In this document: positions 1 through 11,954 of the stretch, in pieces
Numbering within the stretch: position 1 is the stretch's first letter
How the letters are laid out: every line of letters begins with the position of its first letter
Origin: Phycomyces blakesleeanus NRRL 1555(-)
Lineage: Eukaryota; Mucoromycota; Mucoromycetes; Mucorales; Phycomycetaceae
Reading direction: 5' to 3'
Assembly: GCF_001638985.1 (NCBI RefSeq)
Contig: NW_017265152.1
Location: 872,849 to 936,848 of the forward strand
Length of the DNA stretch: 64,000 bases
Program-made: the position numbers and the translations under genes
The notes under the pieces: generated by a model
What the model was told of the DNA's origin: nothing
Database searches by the model: none
The model's input: the letters and a program-made list of their open reading frames with translations, nothing else

Positions 1-643
1 TGTCTTTATGTTCGGAAAGACTAGAAGAGATATCGCGTTTTTTGCGCTCAAGAAATAGATCGATTTTATCCTTTCCATCTTGGACATCTTGTAATGACTT
101 GTCAAAAAAGTGTTGAGTAGCTGCAAACCAGTCCTTCATATACCCCTTGTCTCTCAATTGTTCATTTGTTGGAGGTCTGTGTATATCCATACGTTTTGCT
201 CGTTTTGATAGACCGTCTATAATTTGTATAAGCCTCATTGAAGAAAAACTTGGTGGCATAATAATAGAACACACGGTTGCGTAAGGTTGTACTTGGCTTA
301 TCTTCTGGGGTTTACCTTTTAGGAGCACTCGGCCACGTTTTGATAATTCGTCTGGTTGAAGTGATTCCTCGTTCTCATCTATTATTTCACATAAACACGT
401 CTCTTAGTACTTCTTTTCTATTAAAATAATAAATATGTATATATATCTATATGTAACAAAATGAACATTACCACAATCAATAAAATCTTTTGTCGGATCA
501 TTTAAAAGGATTTCATCAAAATGAGATGTATAATAATATCGAAACTTGTGTGGCCAGGCTACTTGATCGTATTTGTTTTCTTTAGAGATTCCTCCTGATT
601 GAACCTTTTGTATTGGGCTTTTACTCTGAATTCCAATAACCAT
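1..643 (-). CDS. Unrecognised protein, 5' part of gene (runs off the left edge)
   Basis: Two exons can be joined on the minus strand: 643-472 and 402-1. The intron (471-403) has a GT donor and AG acceptor and restores one open frame. The chosen start is the ATG at 643, giving MVIGIQSKSP. An in-frame ATG lies further upstream, but that stretch is hydrophobic, AT-rich and looks like leader. The visible part is about 191 residues, hydrophilic, with a Tyr-rich patch (KFRYYYTSHFDE), a CETCLCE cysteine cluster at the splice junction and a Lys/Glu-rich segment (LFLERKKRD) that may be helical. There is no signal peptide or membrane segment with this start. I do not recognise the family, and no function is assigned. 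The gene continues beyond position 1. Confidence 0.55.
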
Positions 644-1055
644 GTTCTTAATGAGAATTATAAATAATAAAATAAAAGAACAGAAGGAAAGTATTTGCCT
701 GTGAAACCTTAGGCCGATAATTATTTTTATTGGTGAAAAATACAAGTTTATTTTTGCATAATGTCTATACAATTTTGAATAGCAAGAAATAAGAACCTAT
801 TTTGTTTCAATATATAACTTTCACTTGTATAATATAATTTTGGATTAAATATACATTGAAGTAGGGGCTATTTATTTTCTAAAAGAAATATACATGTATA
901 TTATTTATTGTTATCCAACACTTTTATTTTTAAAGTAAATAAAGATATTCGATTTTCATTCAAAAGCCAATTTTGTATGTGAAAAATTCTAAATTTTTCT
1001 TGCTTCTATCATAGGTATTATATAATCTAAGAAAACGATTATTTAATCTGTGGAA
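644..1055. other. Intergenic spacer, AT-rich
   Basis: This is the promoter side of the unrecognised gene and the 3' side of the alcohol dehydrogenase gene. I see only AT-rich sequence with no open frame or structured repeat. Confidence 0.6.
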
Positions 1056-2529
1056 CTATTGGCGTCCTTCGCCAGAGATGACAATACGGTAATGGGCCTT
1101 TCCGTTCATAAGATCTTGAAGGCCTTGGTTGACTTCTTCAAGAGAATTTCCTATCTTTTGAACCCAAGGGCGGACATTTTTCTTGCTTGCAAAATCCAAC
1201 ATTTCTCTAATGTCTTCGTGACTACCAACAAAACTACCTTCGATACTAATATGTCTGTACACAAATGCTCCTGCAGGGAAAGGGATAGGCTCATCAGGTA
1301 TATCCAACAGCAACAGTTTTCCGTGATTTTTAATCAATCCCAACAAGTCTTTCCAATCAGTAGACTTTCCGGATCCGCACACCAATAATACATCCACACT
1401 CTGCAAGTATGGAGTAGTCTTGATGTCTTCAAGTGTTGCAAAGTCGGTTGCACCCAAAGTTTTGGCTTCTTCTGCCTTAGACTTGGAGGATGAGACCACC
1501 AGTACACGCTTACACTCCTTAGCCCTAGCCCATTGAATCTGTTATGTAAGTTAGTTTAAGCTAAAACGTTAATGATTTATGGTTAAGGTATACATACAGC
1601 TAAATGACCTAGTCCTCCAATACCAACAATGCCAACTGAGGTGTCTTTGTTGATGTTCTGATGTTTAAATGGGAGATATCTATATGGAAAGCAAAGTTCA
1701 TTTTACTGATACCCTGGGTATATTTTTTTTTAAAAAAAGGGGGGTTTACGTTGTTATTCCTGCACACAAGCTGAGAGTTTGGTTAGTCATACTCATCTGA
1801 TTAATGATTATCTTCAGTAAACTTACAGTGGTGCACATTCTGTGTCTTCGATATTATCTGGGATCTTTATCGCCCATTTTGATTGAATTCGGACCTTATT
1901 GCCATATCCCTGTTTTTTTTTTAGGATTTTAGAACTGCGTCAAGTTCTACAGATACATGACTCCTTGCACATTATCGCCATAGATTTGAAAAAGATACTT
2001 ACACCATACGACTGGGCTCCTTTAAAGACACCATTGTAGGTAGTTACTTTATTAGGGCACAGCTGTCCATAGCTGGCTTTGCACTCACTGCATTCACCAC
2101 AGCTACGACACACTGGGGAAACACCTACACGATTTCCAATACTAAGATCCTTCACTAAATTTCCCACTGCAGTGACTTTTCCCACAAATTCATGACCAGG
2201 CATCAATGGATAAGTAGCCCTCTTCCATCCCTATGAAGAAATAAAATGTAAATAAGATGGTCGTAGCCACACATGCCCGCCGTTTTTTTGTTATACATAC
2301 ATTGGTCAGCTGGTGGACGTCAGAACCACAGCTAAAGGTTTTTTGTGTTAAATTGCATTGCGCATTTCATTTAATGGGACTTTTCTACTTACATTCCACA
2401 TGCAGACACCAAGATCTCGACCTCATCATCCTCCAAGATCCGTGGCTTGTAAGAAAATGGCTTCAGATGTGTCTTTTTGTCTGAAAGTACAAAAGGCTCG
2501 TAGCCAGCGTATCCCTTGAATTCTTCCAT
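1056..2529 (-). CDS. Zinc-dependent alcohol dehydrogenase (cinnamyl-ADH/AdhC type)
   Basis: Seven exons (2529-2393, 2331-2301, 2230-2003, 1909-1827, 1770-1750, 1679-1598, 1538-1056) give 354 residues, normal for the medium-chain dehydrogenase family. Visible signatures are the catalytic-zinc motif CGSDVH (Cys47), GHE (His69), the four-cysteine structural-zinc loop (CRSCGECSEC...C, about residues 100-117), the CAPLLCAG segment and the Rossmann motif GIGGLGH. Family members reduce aldehydes with NAD(P)H, and the layout resembles yeast Adh6/Adh7 and plant cinnamyl alcohol dehydrogenases. The fifth exon is only 21 nt, and the intron before the sixth exon contains a T9-A7-G6 run. No targeting signal is seen, so it is probably cytosolic. 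The substrate cannot be read from sequence. Confidence 0.92.
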
Positions 2530-2779
2530 TGATAGGTAATAGAAAGATAGATTGATAAAATAGTTTCAAATATCGCTCGCATTTTATCTATATTTCTACA
2601 CCAAGTGACACAGGCACACATCTTCCTATTCTTGGAAACACAAAGAAATAATACAATCACCGCCATGTGTTGCCTGAAGACAAGCATGGCAGACGTTGTA
2701 CAAGCTGGGTCAGTATTAGTTTCTACGTTTGAAAGAGCCGCTCAGCAAGTATTTTTTTGTTATTATTATTTTCTATCCA
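2530..2779. promoter_or_regulatory. Divergent promoter region, ADH / mannosyltransferase
   Basis: The two start codons face away from each other across 250 bp, so both promoters and leaders must fit here. Short frames in this stretch look like chance. I see no clear TATA box. If the glycosyltransferase started at an upstream in-frame ATG (2729) the spacer would be shorter. Confidence 0.5.
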
Positions 2780-4496
2780 ATGGTCAATATGGGAAGGCCA
2801 TGGGGAACCAAGAGCCTTATCGCCATATTTATGGCTGTACTTCTCTTGTCCACTGTATTATTTCAATTTGGTACACAGATCCAGTCATTGGTTACATCTG
2901 AAGCTCAAGACAATATACCATGGAGAGATGATGCCGCCATTGAAGAATCTCGGTTAGAAGATGAACGTAAAGCCAGAGATGAAGCAGAAAAGAAAGCAAG
3001 GGAAGAAGATGAGCGACTAAAATGGATCAGCGACCATCTATCGGTGCGTGAACCAGGTAAAGCTAATAAAAAACAATTCACTCTGAACACTAGGACCGGA
3101 TGAATGTATAACTCACAAGTTTTTTTTTTATATATTATTTTTATTAGTTCTGACCGAAGCTGATGCTAATATTGCGACACATGATTACGCTGTACCGATT
3201 CCTGTCAGTTCTTGGACTAAAGATGATACAAAACAATACACATCAGTTTTTGGGCAACTGTTCTTGGCGGATTTATTTACCAAGCCTGAGAAGCTTCCTG
3301 ACTTCAAACTTCTAACTGTCCAACAGCGAGTGTTTAAGGCTTTATTCCAGTACTTTGATCCCATTATAACAGCTGGCCAGGACTTTAGATCCGACCCTGC
3401 CTGGGAACTATATGAACGTCTCGAAAACTCACTATACCCGTGGCTCAAGCCTAATTGGAGCAATGCCTTCCACATCAATAATAATACCCAGGGCCGTGGT
3501 ATTGTAATGTGCATCGGCAACGATCAATTCAAGTATGCAGTTCCTACTCTCAAAGGTATCCGCCATGGTCTAAATTCTACACTACCTATCCAGGTGTATT
3601 ATATTCGTGACGATGATCTGTCAGAAACCCGCCGTCGATATCTTTTATTGGAATTTACTGATCTCACTATCCATAAAGCTGTTGATTCATTTAACGACCG
3701 ATATACTCGATTTGGCGGCTGGTCTGTCAAGTCTTATGCTATGCTGGCCAGTAGCTTTTCAGAAGTTATTCTAATGGATGCCGATGTGTATTTTTTCAAA
3801 AATCCTGAACTTCTGTTCAATGATCCCGGATACAAGACTACTGGATCTCTTTTTTACTACGATCGTACTCTTTTTCCAGGCTGGGATGATGGCCGGAAAT
3901 GGTTAGAGTCTTTCTTGCCTACAGTAAGCTCGCATGCTCTTAACACTCGTTGGTGGACAGCACGCTCGGCCCATGAGCAAGAATCGGGCGTAGTTATCAT
4001 GGATAAACGCAAATGTCTATTAGGTCTTTTGTCGACTTGCAAGATGAATGACAAACGTGAACGCGATGAAGTCACCTACAAGCACGTTCATGGTGACAAG
4101 GAAACCTTTTGGATTGGCTATGAAATGGTCCAGACACCTTATGCATTTGTCAAATCGTACGGTGCAGTAATCGGTGGACTCGGCGATGGCGGAAACTCTG
4201 CTAATGTTTGTGGAAACCAACTTCACCTTGATATTGACGGCGATCCTCTCTGGTGGAATGGTGGTTTACTGAGAGATAAAAATAAATGGGATAATCGCTA
4301 TATGATGGTTACCCATTTCGCGGAAGGCGAAGATTGGGAATTCGATACTTCATGTATCAAAGAAACAGACAAGATTCGTACATTCTCTAACAAGGACAAA
4401 GATCTCGGAAAGCTCTATCAAAAATATGATGCCCAGCGAAAGAAAGAAGAAAAATCCATTGAAGAGGATACTTGGATCCCAACAAAATCAAAATAA
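2780..4496 (+). CDS. Alpha-1,3-mannosyltransferase, GT71 (MNN1-like), type II membrane protein
   Basis: Two exons (2780-3056 and 3148-4496) give 541 residues. The N-terminus has a short cytosolic stretch, then one hydrophobic anchor (LIAIFMAVLLLSTVLF), then a charged Lys/Glu-rich stem (DERKARDEAEKKAREEDE), the usual plan of a Golgi type II glycosyltransferase. The catalytic part carries the metal-binding DxD inside MDADVYFFKNP, followed by GWDDGRKW and a late GDKETFWIG block, as in the MNN1/GT71 family that adds alpha-1,3-mannose to glycoproteins in the Golgi. The start could be 2780 or 2789; an in-frame upstream ATG at 2729 would add a second hydrophobic stretch and is less likely. The exact acceptor is not known. 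Confidence 0.88.
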
Positions 4497-4794
4497 GTCT
4501 GCCTAGTCCATATAAATTGCATTCTTCATTTCAATACACTCTTTTTTTTTCAATCATAAGACATTATTATAAAAACCACAATTCATTCGTACACAAATAG
4601 ACAATAAAATCTGTATTTTCTTGGTGTTTTGAGATAGTATTTAATGCAAGAGATTTATCGTACATGCCTTTTTTATATGGTACATTCAATTAATTATCAA
4701 ACGTATTATTTGATATGTCTAAAAAATGTAAAACTCTAATATATAAGATTTTGTGCGTTACGAAGAAATATTTATACATCTGCCTTGCTGAATA

Positions 4795-4817
4795 GAGACG
4801 TTTGTGGACTCAGATTT
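4795..4817 (+). repeat. Left terminal inverted repeat of the Harbinger-type element
   Basis: The first 13 bases (GAGACGTTTGTGG) equal the reverse complement of 7748-7760, and the fuller 22-base unit ending in GGACTCAGATTT equals the reverse complement of 7705-7725 apart from a single T. It is preceded by AATA. Confidence 0.75.
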
Positions 4818-5065
4818 TCAACTTTTTGCACGAGCTCATTGCCTTAGAAAGGAAACCCGATGTTACATACACATCTATATAGAGACACTACTCTACCAAA
4901 CCTTATTCAAATTGATAGCCTCTCATATTCGTTTATTTTCTGCTCTAAACTAACGGCAAGCTGATAGTTATAACACTGAAAAAAGTCACTTTTAATTTTA
5001 ATTTTATAAACATCCTACTATCATAATACGCGTTTTTACCACTTTTCCTTCACTTGGTTTTAAAC

Positions 5066-5910
5066 ATGAACGCACATATGAATACTTTCGCTGCAGACGC
5101 TCCCATCAGATTTAATCACAAGATAAATCTGATCGCTGGAAGAGACAGACTCCTTGTGGAATCGTTGATCCACCGACACCCCTCATATGCTGGTCATGGG
5201 CAATCGGGTGCTGCCTGGGATGAAATCCTCAAAAAGGTCAATGATGCCGGAGGTAAAGGCAACGAAATTGGTGTCTCAACACTCAAGCAGAGACACAAGA
5301 ATCTGGTCAAGCAGTTCAAAGCAAGACAGGCCCAAGAAAAAAAAATGACATGGTCAAACGAGAGCTACTCTGATCTCGATCAGCTTCTCTTTCAGCTTGT
5401 TGAATTGGTAATCTTCACGTTGTATTAGGTATATTCGTCGAATATCAATGTGTTTAATACTATAAGTTTTTAAAGGAGGCTGAAGGAGATCGGGGCAAGG
5501 CCATGAAAAAGCAATTGACTTCCGAGGAAGAAGTCCAGAAGCAGGCAGCTGCAGATAAAGTCGTGGAGAGAGCGACTTTATTGAAGTCCAAAAATCCGTT
5601 GAGAGTTGTTGAACAAAAGAAATGGACAGATAAAGTAGAGGGCAGTTCTTCTGGACATCTAGTCGGTCAATCGACGGTCGACTTTTCTGATGCCAGAGAA
5701 ATGTTGAAGTCCTTTCGGGATGAATTGTCCAGTATGGTGGCTGGAATAAGTGATGGTGAGGTACTTACCTCAATGCGCAGGTTGGAGGAGAATGTCGAAA
5801 GAGGATTTCTGGCTATCGAGACAAGGCAGAGAACACTGGAGCAGAGACAGACTCTGCTAGAGGAGAGACAGGCTCGTTTCGAGTACAATATGCAGAGATA
5901 CCTGCTTTAA
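5066..5910 (+). CDS. Harbinger-associated Myb/SANT-like DNA-binding protein
   Basis: Exons 5066-5407 and 5476-5910 give 258 residues. The real ATG is at 5066; an upstream TTG in the same frame is not a likely start. The N-terminal 115 residues resemble the Myb/SANT-like domain: LLVESLIHRHPSYAGHG, then AAWDEILKKVNDAGG and STLKQRHKNLVKQFKARQ, that is, three helices with spaced aromatics and a basic third helix. The second half is charged and coiled, ending in Gln/Arg/Glu-rich repeats (RQRTLEQRQTLLEERQ). In known Harbinger elements such a protein binds the element's ends and helps bring the transposase into the nucleus; here that role is inferred from context. Confidence 0.75.
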
Positions 5911-6073
5911 GGTCTTAAAAAACAATAAAAATATATATACGTAAAACATGTCATAATAGTCATCAAATTTCTTCATATTACAGATAGTTTGGAGTAAAAA
6001 AATATTATTGGTTTAATAATCCATAAATGCACTGCTCTGGTGTAGGAGGAGCAACACCGTACTTTTTGCTTGT

Positions 6074-7478
6074 CTAGTTTCCTCCATTATAACAGACATT
6101 GAGGTTCTTCAAGAACGTTCCAACAATATAATATAGTCCCACTGGGGACTGACCACTTCTTTGGGTCTGTGAGTACTTTAAGAAAGCCCACAGACTCCCG
6201 ACATGAGTAAACTCGTGCTCCACGGAAATTCGCACAGCAGACATACTTTTGTTGATAGCAAGTTCTTGCTCATCAGCCGTTTCTAAAACAGACAATATGC
6301 AAACCATAAGACTTTACCGTCGAGATAGATAACTGTACAATACTTACGTCTTCTGAAAGGGATCATCATATGGTCTGATGCGGTATATGCCGGATCACCA
6401 TACAAGTAATAGCATGGACCATTTATGCTTGTAAAGTCAAATGCTACGCACATCATGGCATCCAATTGACTTTCGCGGTACATGCGCACGTCGTGATTCC
6501 TACCACTGTCTGGCCCCATAATGGACGAAGTAATACCATCGGGTGTTACCACTGCTTGGTACTTCAAACCATGTCCTCGCTATAAAGAGTATATAAATTG
6601 AGTAAAGACATGTGTCAGATCTATATATCCAATCTTTCACTCACGTAATGGCCATTGTATGCCCCCTCTTGATCAGCAATGGGCCTTGCTATCTTGTTGA
6701 AGGTTCCATCAATAAACCCAACACAGTACATTGCCGGTGCTTTTATCCAAATAATATATAAAACGTAAGTACTATTAAACTAATATTATATTTTGCAAGT
6801 GTTATTTACATCTTTCTCTAATGGCTCGGCTGAAGCGCATCAGGTTTGATTCCCGGAATTGACAGTAGTCAAACTTCAAGGCTGGATAGAACTTAATATA
6901 AATCTTCTCTATCATTTCATTGAAGATGACACTGAGAGTAGACTTTCCCTTTCCAAAGAGCAGAGATAAATCTACTAAGCGAGCAGGGAAAACCATTCTG
7001 CGAAGCACAATCATCAGAGCCAGTGTCATTGGCAGAGAAAATTCACTTGGAGTGCCTTCTCGAAAGTAGACGATGTCTCCCATTTCAAGAAGAGTGGCCA
7101 AGGAGCGTATCTGGTTTTATAAATATATTAAATTAGTACTTTTTTTTCTTGAAAGCAATGATTTAATTATACCTCGGGCTGCGTGAATCTAAACAAAAGT
7201 TTAGAATCTTCATCAGACAAGGTGCTTGGGTCTAAGCAACCTTGACAATGCAAGGAGACAGCTATGCGTTCCCCTTCCTGCTCACGGTCTCGGGCATATT
7301 GAGCAAGTGCTTCTTGAATTTCTTCATTGGTGGGCTCTTGATCTTCGTAAACATCTGCATGTTCCTCTTGCTGTTCAGGAACAGATACCCATCCTCGCTT
7401 TTGTTCTTCAGCAATACGCCGAGAGCTGTGATTTATGTAACGATCCGTTAGTTCGATAATAGGATCAAAACGAGACAT
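6074..7478 (-). CDS. PIF/Harbinger DDE transposase (DDE_Tnp_4)
   Basis: Five exons (7478-7173, 7110-6810, 6739-6645, 6579-6348, 6282-6074) give 380 residues in one frame. The catalytic triad is visible: FIDGTF for the first Asp, YGDPAY for the second Asp, and SVEHEF for the Glu. A GPDSGRNHDVRMYRES block and a helix-turn-helix-like N-terminal half (LFGKGKSTLSVIFNEM) also fit the family. The stop is an in-frame TAG at 6074-6076; translation beyond it gives about 22 more residues with PPTPEQC, resembling the usual family tail, so this may be a recent nonsense change. Introns are short and canonical. Confidence 0.85.
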
Positions 7479-7704
7479 TTTAAGATTTTGTTAAAGAAAA
7501 AGGGAAAGGTGCTGCCCTTTCAAGTAACGGTAATGTTTTCGTTACTGAATATCAAGTCACAATTGATAATGACAGCTTGTACGTTTAGTTAAAATGAATG
7601 TCCTACAATTTTATGTAACAGAAATAAGCTAAATACAGCAATACAAGTTGAAAATTTGAGTTTCAAAAAAAGCCTTTTTTAGCTAATATTCTGTGCAACT
7701 CTAC

Positions 7705-7760
7705 AAATCTGAGTCCACAACGTCTTTTTTTTTTGTAGGGAGCCGAACCACAAACGTCTC
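7705..7760 (-). repeat. Right end of the Harbinger-type element, with a duplicated terminal motif
   Basis: The long inverted-repeat copy is 7705-7725. After 22 bases of T-rich filler a second, perfect copy of the outer 13-base motif sits at 7748-7760, followed by TAA. Either boundary could be the true end. Confidence 0.65.
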
Positions 7761-7763
7761 TAA

Positions 7764-10398
7764 TATGTCTATAATTGTGCTGCTAAATAATCTATATTTG
7801 CGTGCTTATGGTTTCACACACATATACAAATGTGTCCCCGATTATGATAACTAACCTTAACTACTATCAATTAATTTGATAAGTATACACAGATAGAAAG
7901 CTATTTCTATATTACCCTACATGATTCAATAATATCAAGTCTTCTGAAGCTTTACTTTATAGCTTAGTGGATTATATTGTGTTTAATAATTTCTCTATAT
8001 CATATATAAATCTTCGAATGCATATAAAAAATACAGCAAACATCATCATCTATATATATATGTATGTATACTGCGACTTTGTAAAGTCGAATTTTTGAGT
8101 ACCAATCTCAATTTCGTTATCTCTGACATGAGATTGACATGATCCTCGTTAGAAACAGGCTTAATGACACTACGAAAAAAGAAAGTACGTGATTAGGGGT
8201 GTATTTTTCTGTAGATATCAGCTAAACATCTACTATGCTTTGTATATTTATATTGGCTAATTAACACAAAATGAGGCTTTTGGTAGATATTATTATTATA
8301 ATAATAAAAATAGACGAAAGTCATTATTATTGTTTTGTCATCTCCTGGTCAGGGATAAAATAGTAGGAGACGTTTAAATAAACATTTTCAAAATATATAC
8401 CTGGTTAAGGCCAGCTTGAAATCAACTTAAACGCATAGTATAAGTGTATTTTTTGAATTATTGTTGATGTTTCAGTTGTCTGTTCAACTGACATGCTTAC
8501 CTAGATGTTTAGTCTAGGAGATTCCTTTGCTTCTCTTTCATAATTTTCTCAAACCTAATAAAAGCTGAAAATCTATTTACCAAAATGCACATGTATATAT
8601 TCTGTTATATTCCTATCTGTAGTTAAAGTATTTGGTAGTAAATGATATATGAGGATCATAACTAGACTATAATTTACACGATTTCTCAAGTGTCAAATAA
8701 TGATAATAATATCCGGTGAAAATTCACCTTCAGGATATCTGTACTGAATTAATTTAGTAATGATCAAGGTAACCAAATATGCTTTTCTTTTTAGCAAAAA
8801 CAGTGCGCAATACTTTAACAAAATATCTATTGTATATATCTACAATACTAGATGATAGAATATACTGTATGTTTAGAAAATAAAATAGAAATTGCATAAG
8901 TAATTCCTCGCTGAATGTATATACATATGCATATATGTATGAAGATATCTAATGAGTTCTAATTGTATCCAAGATCATATGCAAAAGTATTAATATGCAA
9001 TAAGGATAGTACGTGCAACTATACACATCCACATGCATGGATACATGCATACATACATATTTACATAAATATTCAGATGTAAAAAAGAAATACTTACCAG
9101 GCTGGTTTTTTATTATCATTTCTTATATAAGGCTAGTATTATATTGACACCATAACAACCTTCGACTATTTTGTTGCTTTAGGATATAATTATTTTAATT
9201 ACTATATATTATTTTATTCTAGAAATATAATAGCCTATCATCCCTTACGCGACTATACAGCTAAAGCAGAAAGGATTTATGGCTAGCTCACAATTTCCAA
9301 AAAAGAAGAAGGAAATAAAGGAGTGTTTTTTTAATGTGCACAAATGTAATTATGTTGACTTATTTATTGTATTAACATATTGTAGGCTATTAGAGCGACC
9401 AATAAAAATATAGCTTATATAATACAGACAAGTCATAAATAAATAAATACTTTTTCATATTTTGAGCTACACATTTACTACAGGGTACTGTTAAATTCAG
9501 TAAGAACCGAATTATTACTTGGAAGTAACTTATGTTAAATGACCACTATAATAGAGTCTTTTTACTGGTAAAAAAAAAAGGGGGGGGGGTTAAAAAGAAC
9601 TAAAGCATCTTTTTTTTTGCTGACAATATTATTAACTTTCATGAAAATTATAGTGAAAATATGCTTTATCTAACCTTAACAATCATTATTTTGCAAATAA
9701 GATTGTCCATTCTAGTTTATCCTTTGTATACAAGGCACAATAAATATGCACAAGAATACAAGACAGCGGCCATTGTTTACATAATATTAGCATATAATAA
9801 ATCGATAATTACAATAGCTACTATATTTGTGCGTACTTTTACTGCACTTCATATTCATGCTAATTTACAACTTTAACGTATTTTTAGTTTTACATATTCA
9901 GTCCTTTATTCCGAATTGATAAACAACAAGACATGGTAAAATACACGCTACGTATTATAGCGTCAAAACTTATACATTTAAATTGATTGAAGACCTCGGG
10001 AATTCAAAGCATTCCAACTTCTTGCTCATTACTTTTTTTGTTCCTTTTCCCTTTTTCTTCTAATAAGAGCTATATATATAATGGTGAGATATAATATATA
10101 TAAATATATAATAAAATTACCTACCTTGGTTATTGATATATTTTGTGCTTAAATACATAATTAATAACAATAATAATAAAAATACAGGGTATGTATTACT
10201 TTAACATAACATTTAAAAGTGTAATGATGGTCTTGTTGTATTAAAAATAAAAAAAAGAAAAGCTGGTGTTTTTTCACTTTTAATTCGCCAACAGCCGTCG
10301 ATTGCTTGTTTAACAAAGCCTTACAAACGAGGTAAGACAGCTTATCCCAAGTACTCGGTTGATTTAAACAAACAAATCATTTCTTTAATTAAATTAAA
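7764..10398. other. 2.6-kb AT-rich spacer without recognisable genes
   Basis: Only short chance frames occur, including a 71-codon one at 9661 of hydrophobic, AT-driven composition. Homopolymer runs are present, for example A10 followed by G10 near 9570. ATGCAT/ATACAT-rich repeats lie near 8930 and 9030-9060. I see nothing functional that I can support. Confidence 0.6.
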
Positions 10399-11954
10399 AT
10401 GATAGACCGTAGGATGATTGAGCCTCCTCCTATCATTCAAATAAAGCTTAAAGAGCAAATTACAAATGATAAACCGTAAGTTAAATGTTTAAAAAATATA
10501 TTATTATCATTATGTGACGCACACTGAAATCTAAATATATACATACAGGTATTTTCTTGAAAGTCCTTATTTGTTCATCCATGTTAGCTTGGTAGCCGAT
10601 GAATCTAACAGCCAGGAAACTATAGATTATAAAAACATTCTTCAGGGACAAACTTCTTCTTCAATGTATCAGCTTAAAGATATTGATAATAAGTGTAAGT
10701 GAAAGCCTAAAATAATATACATCATAAAAGGTTCACACGGCATAATCTATACTTTGCCTCTCAGATGGTGGATTTTGTATTTTTAGCAACTTGTTCGTAA
10801 AGGAAACTGGTAGTTTTCGTTTAAAATTCTCGCTGTTTTGGATTACCAGGTAATAATAAAAAATAGCAAAATAACAAATTTGTAAACTTGCACACTTAGA
10901 ATTGTGGTATTGAATTTAAAGTCTCATTATATTATAGTACAGAAGCAGTCCATATGTGCCACACTACTTCAGATATCTTTACGGTCTACTCAGTAAGCAC
11001 ATACCCTGGGTCACTAGAATCAACATTTCTATCAAGAGCATTTTCTAGCCAAGGTATACGAATCGCGACACGAAAACAATCCCATGCACAAATGTAAGTT
11101 TAAGAAGACTATACTCATCGAGAGCATAAGTTGATTTTACCGTATATGTATATCTTATTTACAGAAACTCGACGTGCAAAAGAAGAGCTCCAGAAAAATA
11201 TTGTGCAATCGAGATTTCAGATAGAGTGAGACTACTTACCAGTCCCGGAAAAGTCACAAGCAGCCTTGATAGATTCTTTAACAGCAATCATACGAGGCGA
11301 GAACAAACCAAACTCAACAAACCAAACTCAATACATAGTTCCTATATGCAGGATAATGTTACTAAAGCCACTTGTGCATCAGGTTTACCGATACTAATAA
11401 CACCAGAGCATTGTATGTATACTTCCCGAGAAGAAATAGCTGCACACAAAAAACACAATGGCAAAGTATGCAGACCAAACACAATTCCAAGCTGTGATAT
11501 TTCTTGGTCGGAATACAGTTTTGATGATAAACCAAGAGAGGCCAAGAAAGCAAAAATTCAGAAAGCACTGCCTGTTTCATCTCTTCCTCCAATTCGCGAT
11601 CTTGAAGCCTTTCAGCATAATGTATCGGAGCCCCCTATTGCATATGGTTCCGAAATATGTAACGAAAAGAAAAAATTCTTTTTGCATCAATCAAAACATC
11701 AAGAGACTGATTTTGATCGACACATTACCCCGTCAATTACACATGTACCTTATCGATCTTACATATACAATACGTCGCGGGAGGAGTCGCGCGCTTATAA
11801 AAGCGCAGATTGTACCAAACATCAAAATATTCATTTGCCACCTCTTTGGAGCATTATGCGCCACATCTCTCTCTCACAAAATATGTCTGATTCAGCGTTT
11901 GAAGACAGTAGATATATACCTGCTACAATGCAGACCAAGAATCATTTGGCGTAG
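10399..11954 (+). CDS. Velvet-domain transcriptional regulator
   Basis: Five exons (10399-10475, 10549-10694, 10765-10849, 10938-11093, 11165-11954) give 417 residues. The velvet domain covers roughly residues 5-170: it opens with IEPPPIIQIKL, continues with GGFCIFSNLFVKETGSFRLK, and ends with FTVYSVSTYPGSLESTFLSR and FSSQGIRIATRK, all strongly characteristic. Velvet proteins are fungal NF-kB-like DNA-binding regulators that couple light, development, sporulation and secondary metabolism, often as homo- or heterodimers. The remaining 250 residues are Ser/Thr/Lys-rich and probably disordered, with a basic patch (KPREAKKAKIQ) that could be a nuclear signal. I cannot assign it to VosA, VelB or VelC. 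Confidence 0.93.

Larger units (their letters stand above)
4795..7760. mobile_element. PIF/Harbinger-type DNA transposon with two genes
   Basis: A DNA-binding gene (plus strand) and a DDE transposase gene (minus strand) converge inside matching inverted ends. The left end, 4796-4817, matches the reverse complement of 7705-7725 with one missing T. A second copy of the outermost 13 bp lies at 7748-7760. TA flanks both 4795 and 7760, but I cannot see a clean three-base TWA duplication. Pairing a Myb/SANT-like gene with a DDE_Tnp_4 transposase is the established plan of PIF/Harbinger elements. Both genes translate with only modest damage, so the copy looks relatively young. Confidence 0.82.

Noticed and set aside
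643..772. N-terminal membrane segment on the first gene
   Set aside because: The hydrophobic extension upstream of ATG 643 is AT-rich leader-like sequence. The downstream ATG fits the start of ordinary coding composition better.
9661..9876. 71-codon open frame in the 7.8-10.4 kb spacer
   Set aside because: Low complexity, Ile/Leu/Tyr-rich as expected from AT-rich DNA; no flanking signals or family resemblance.
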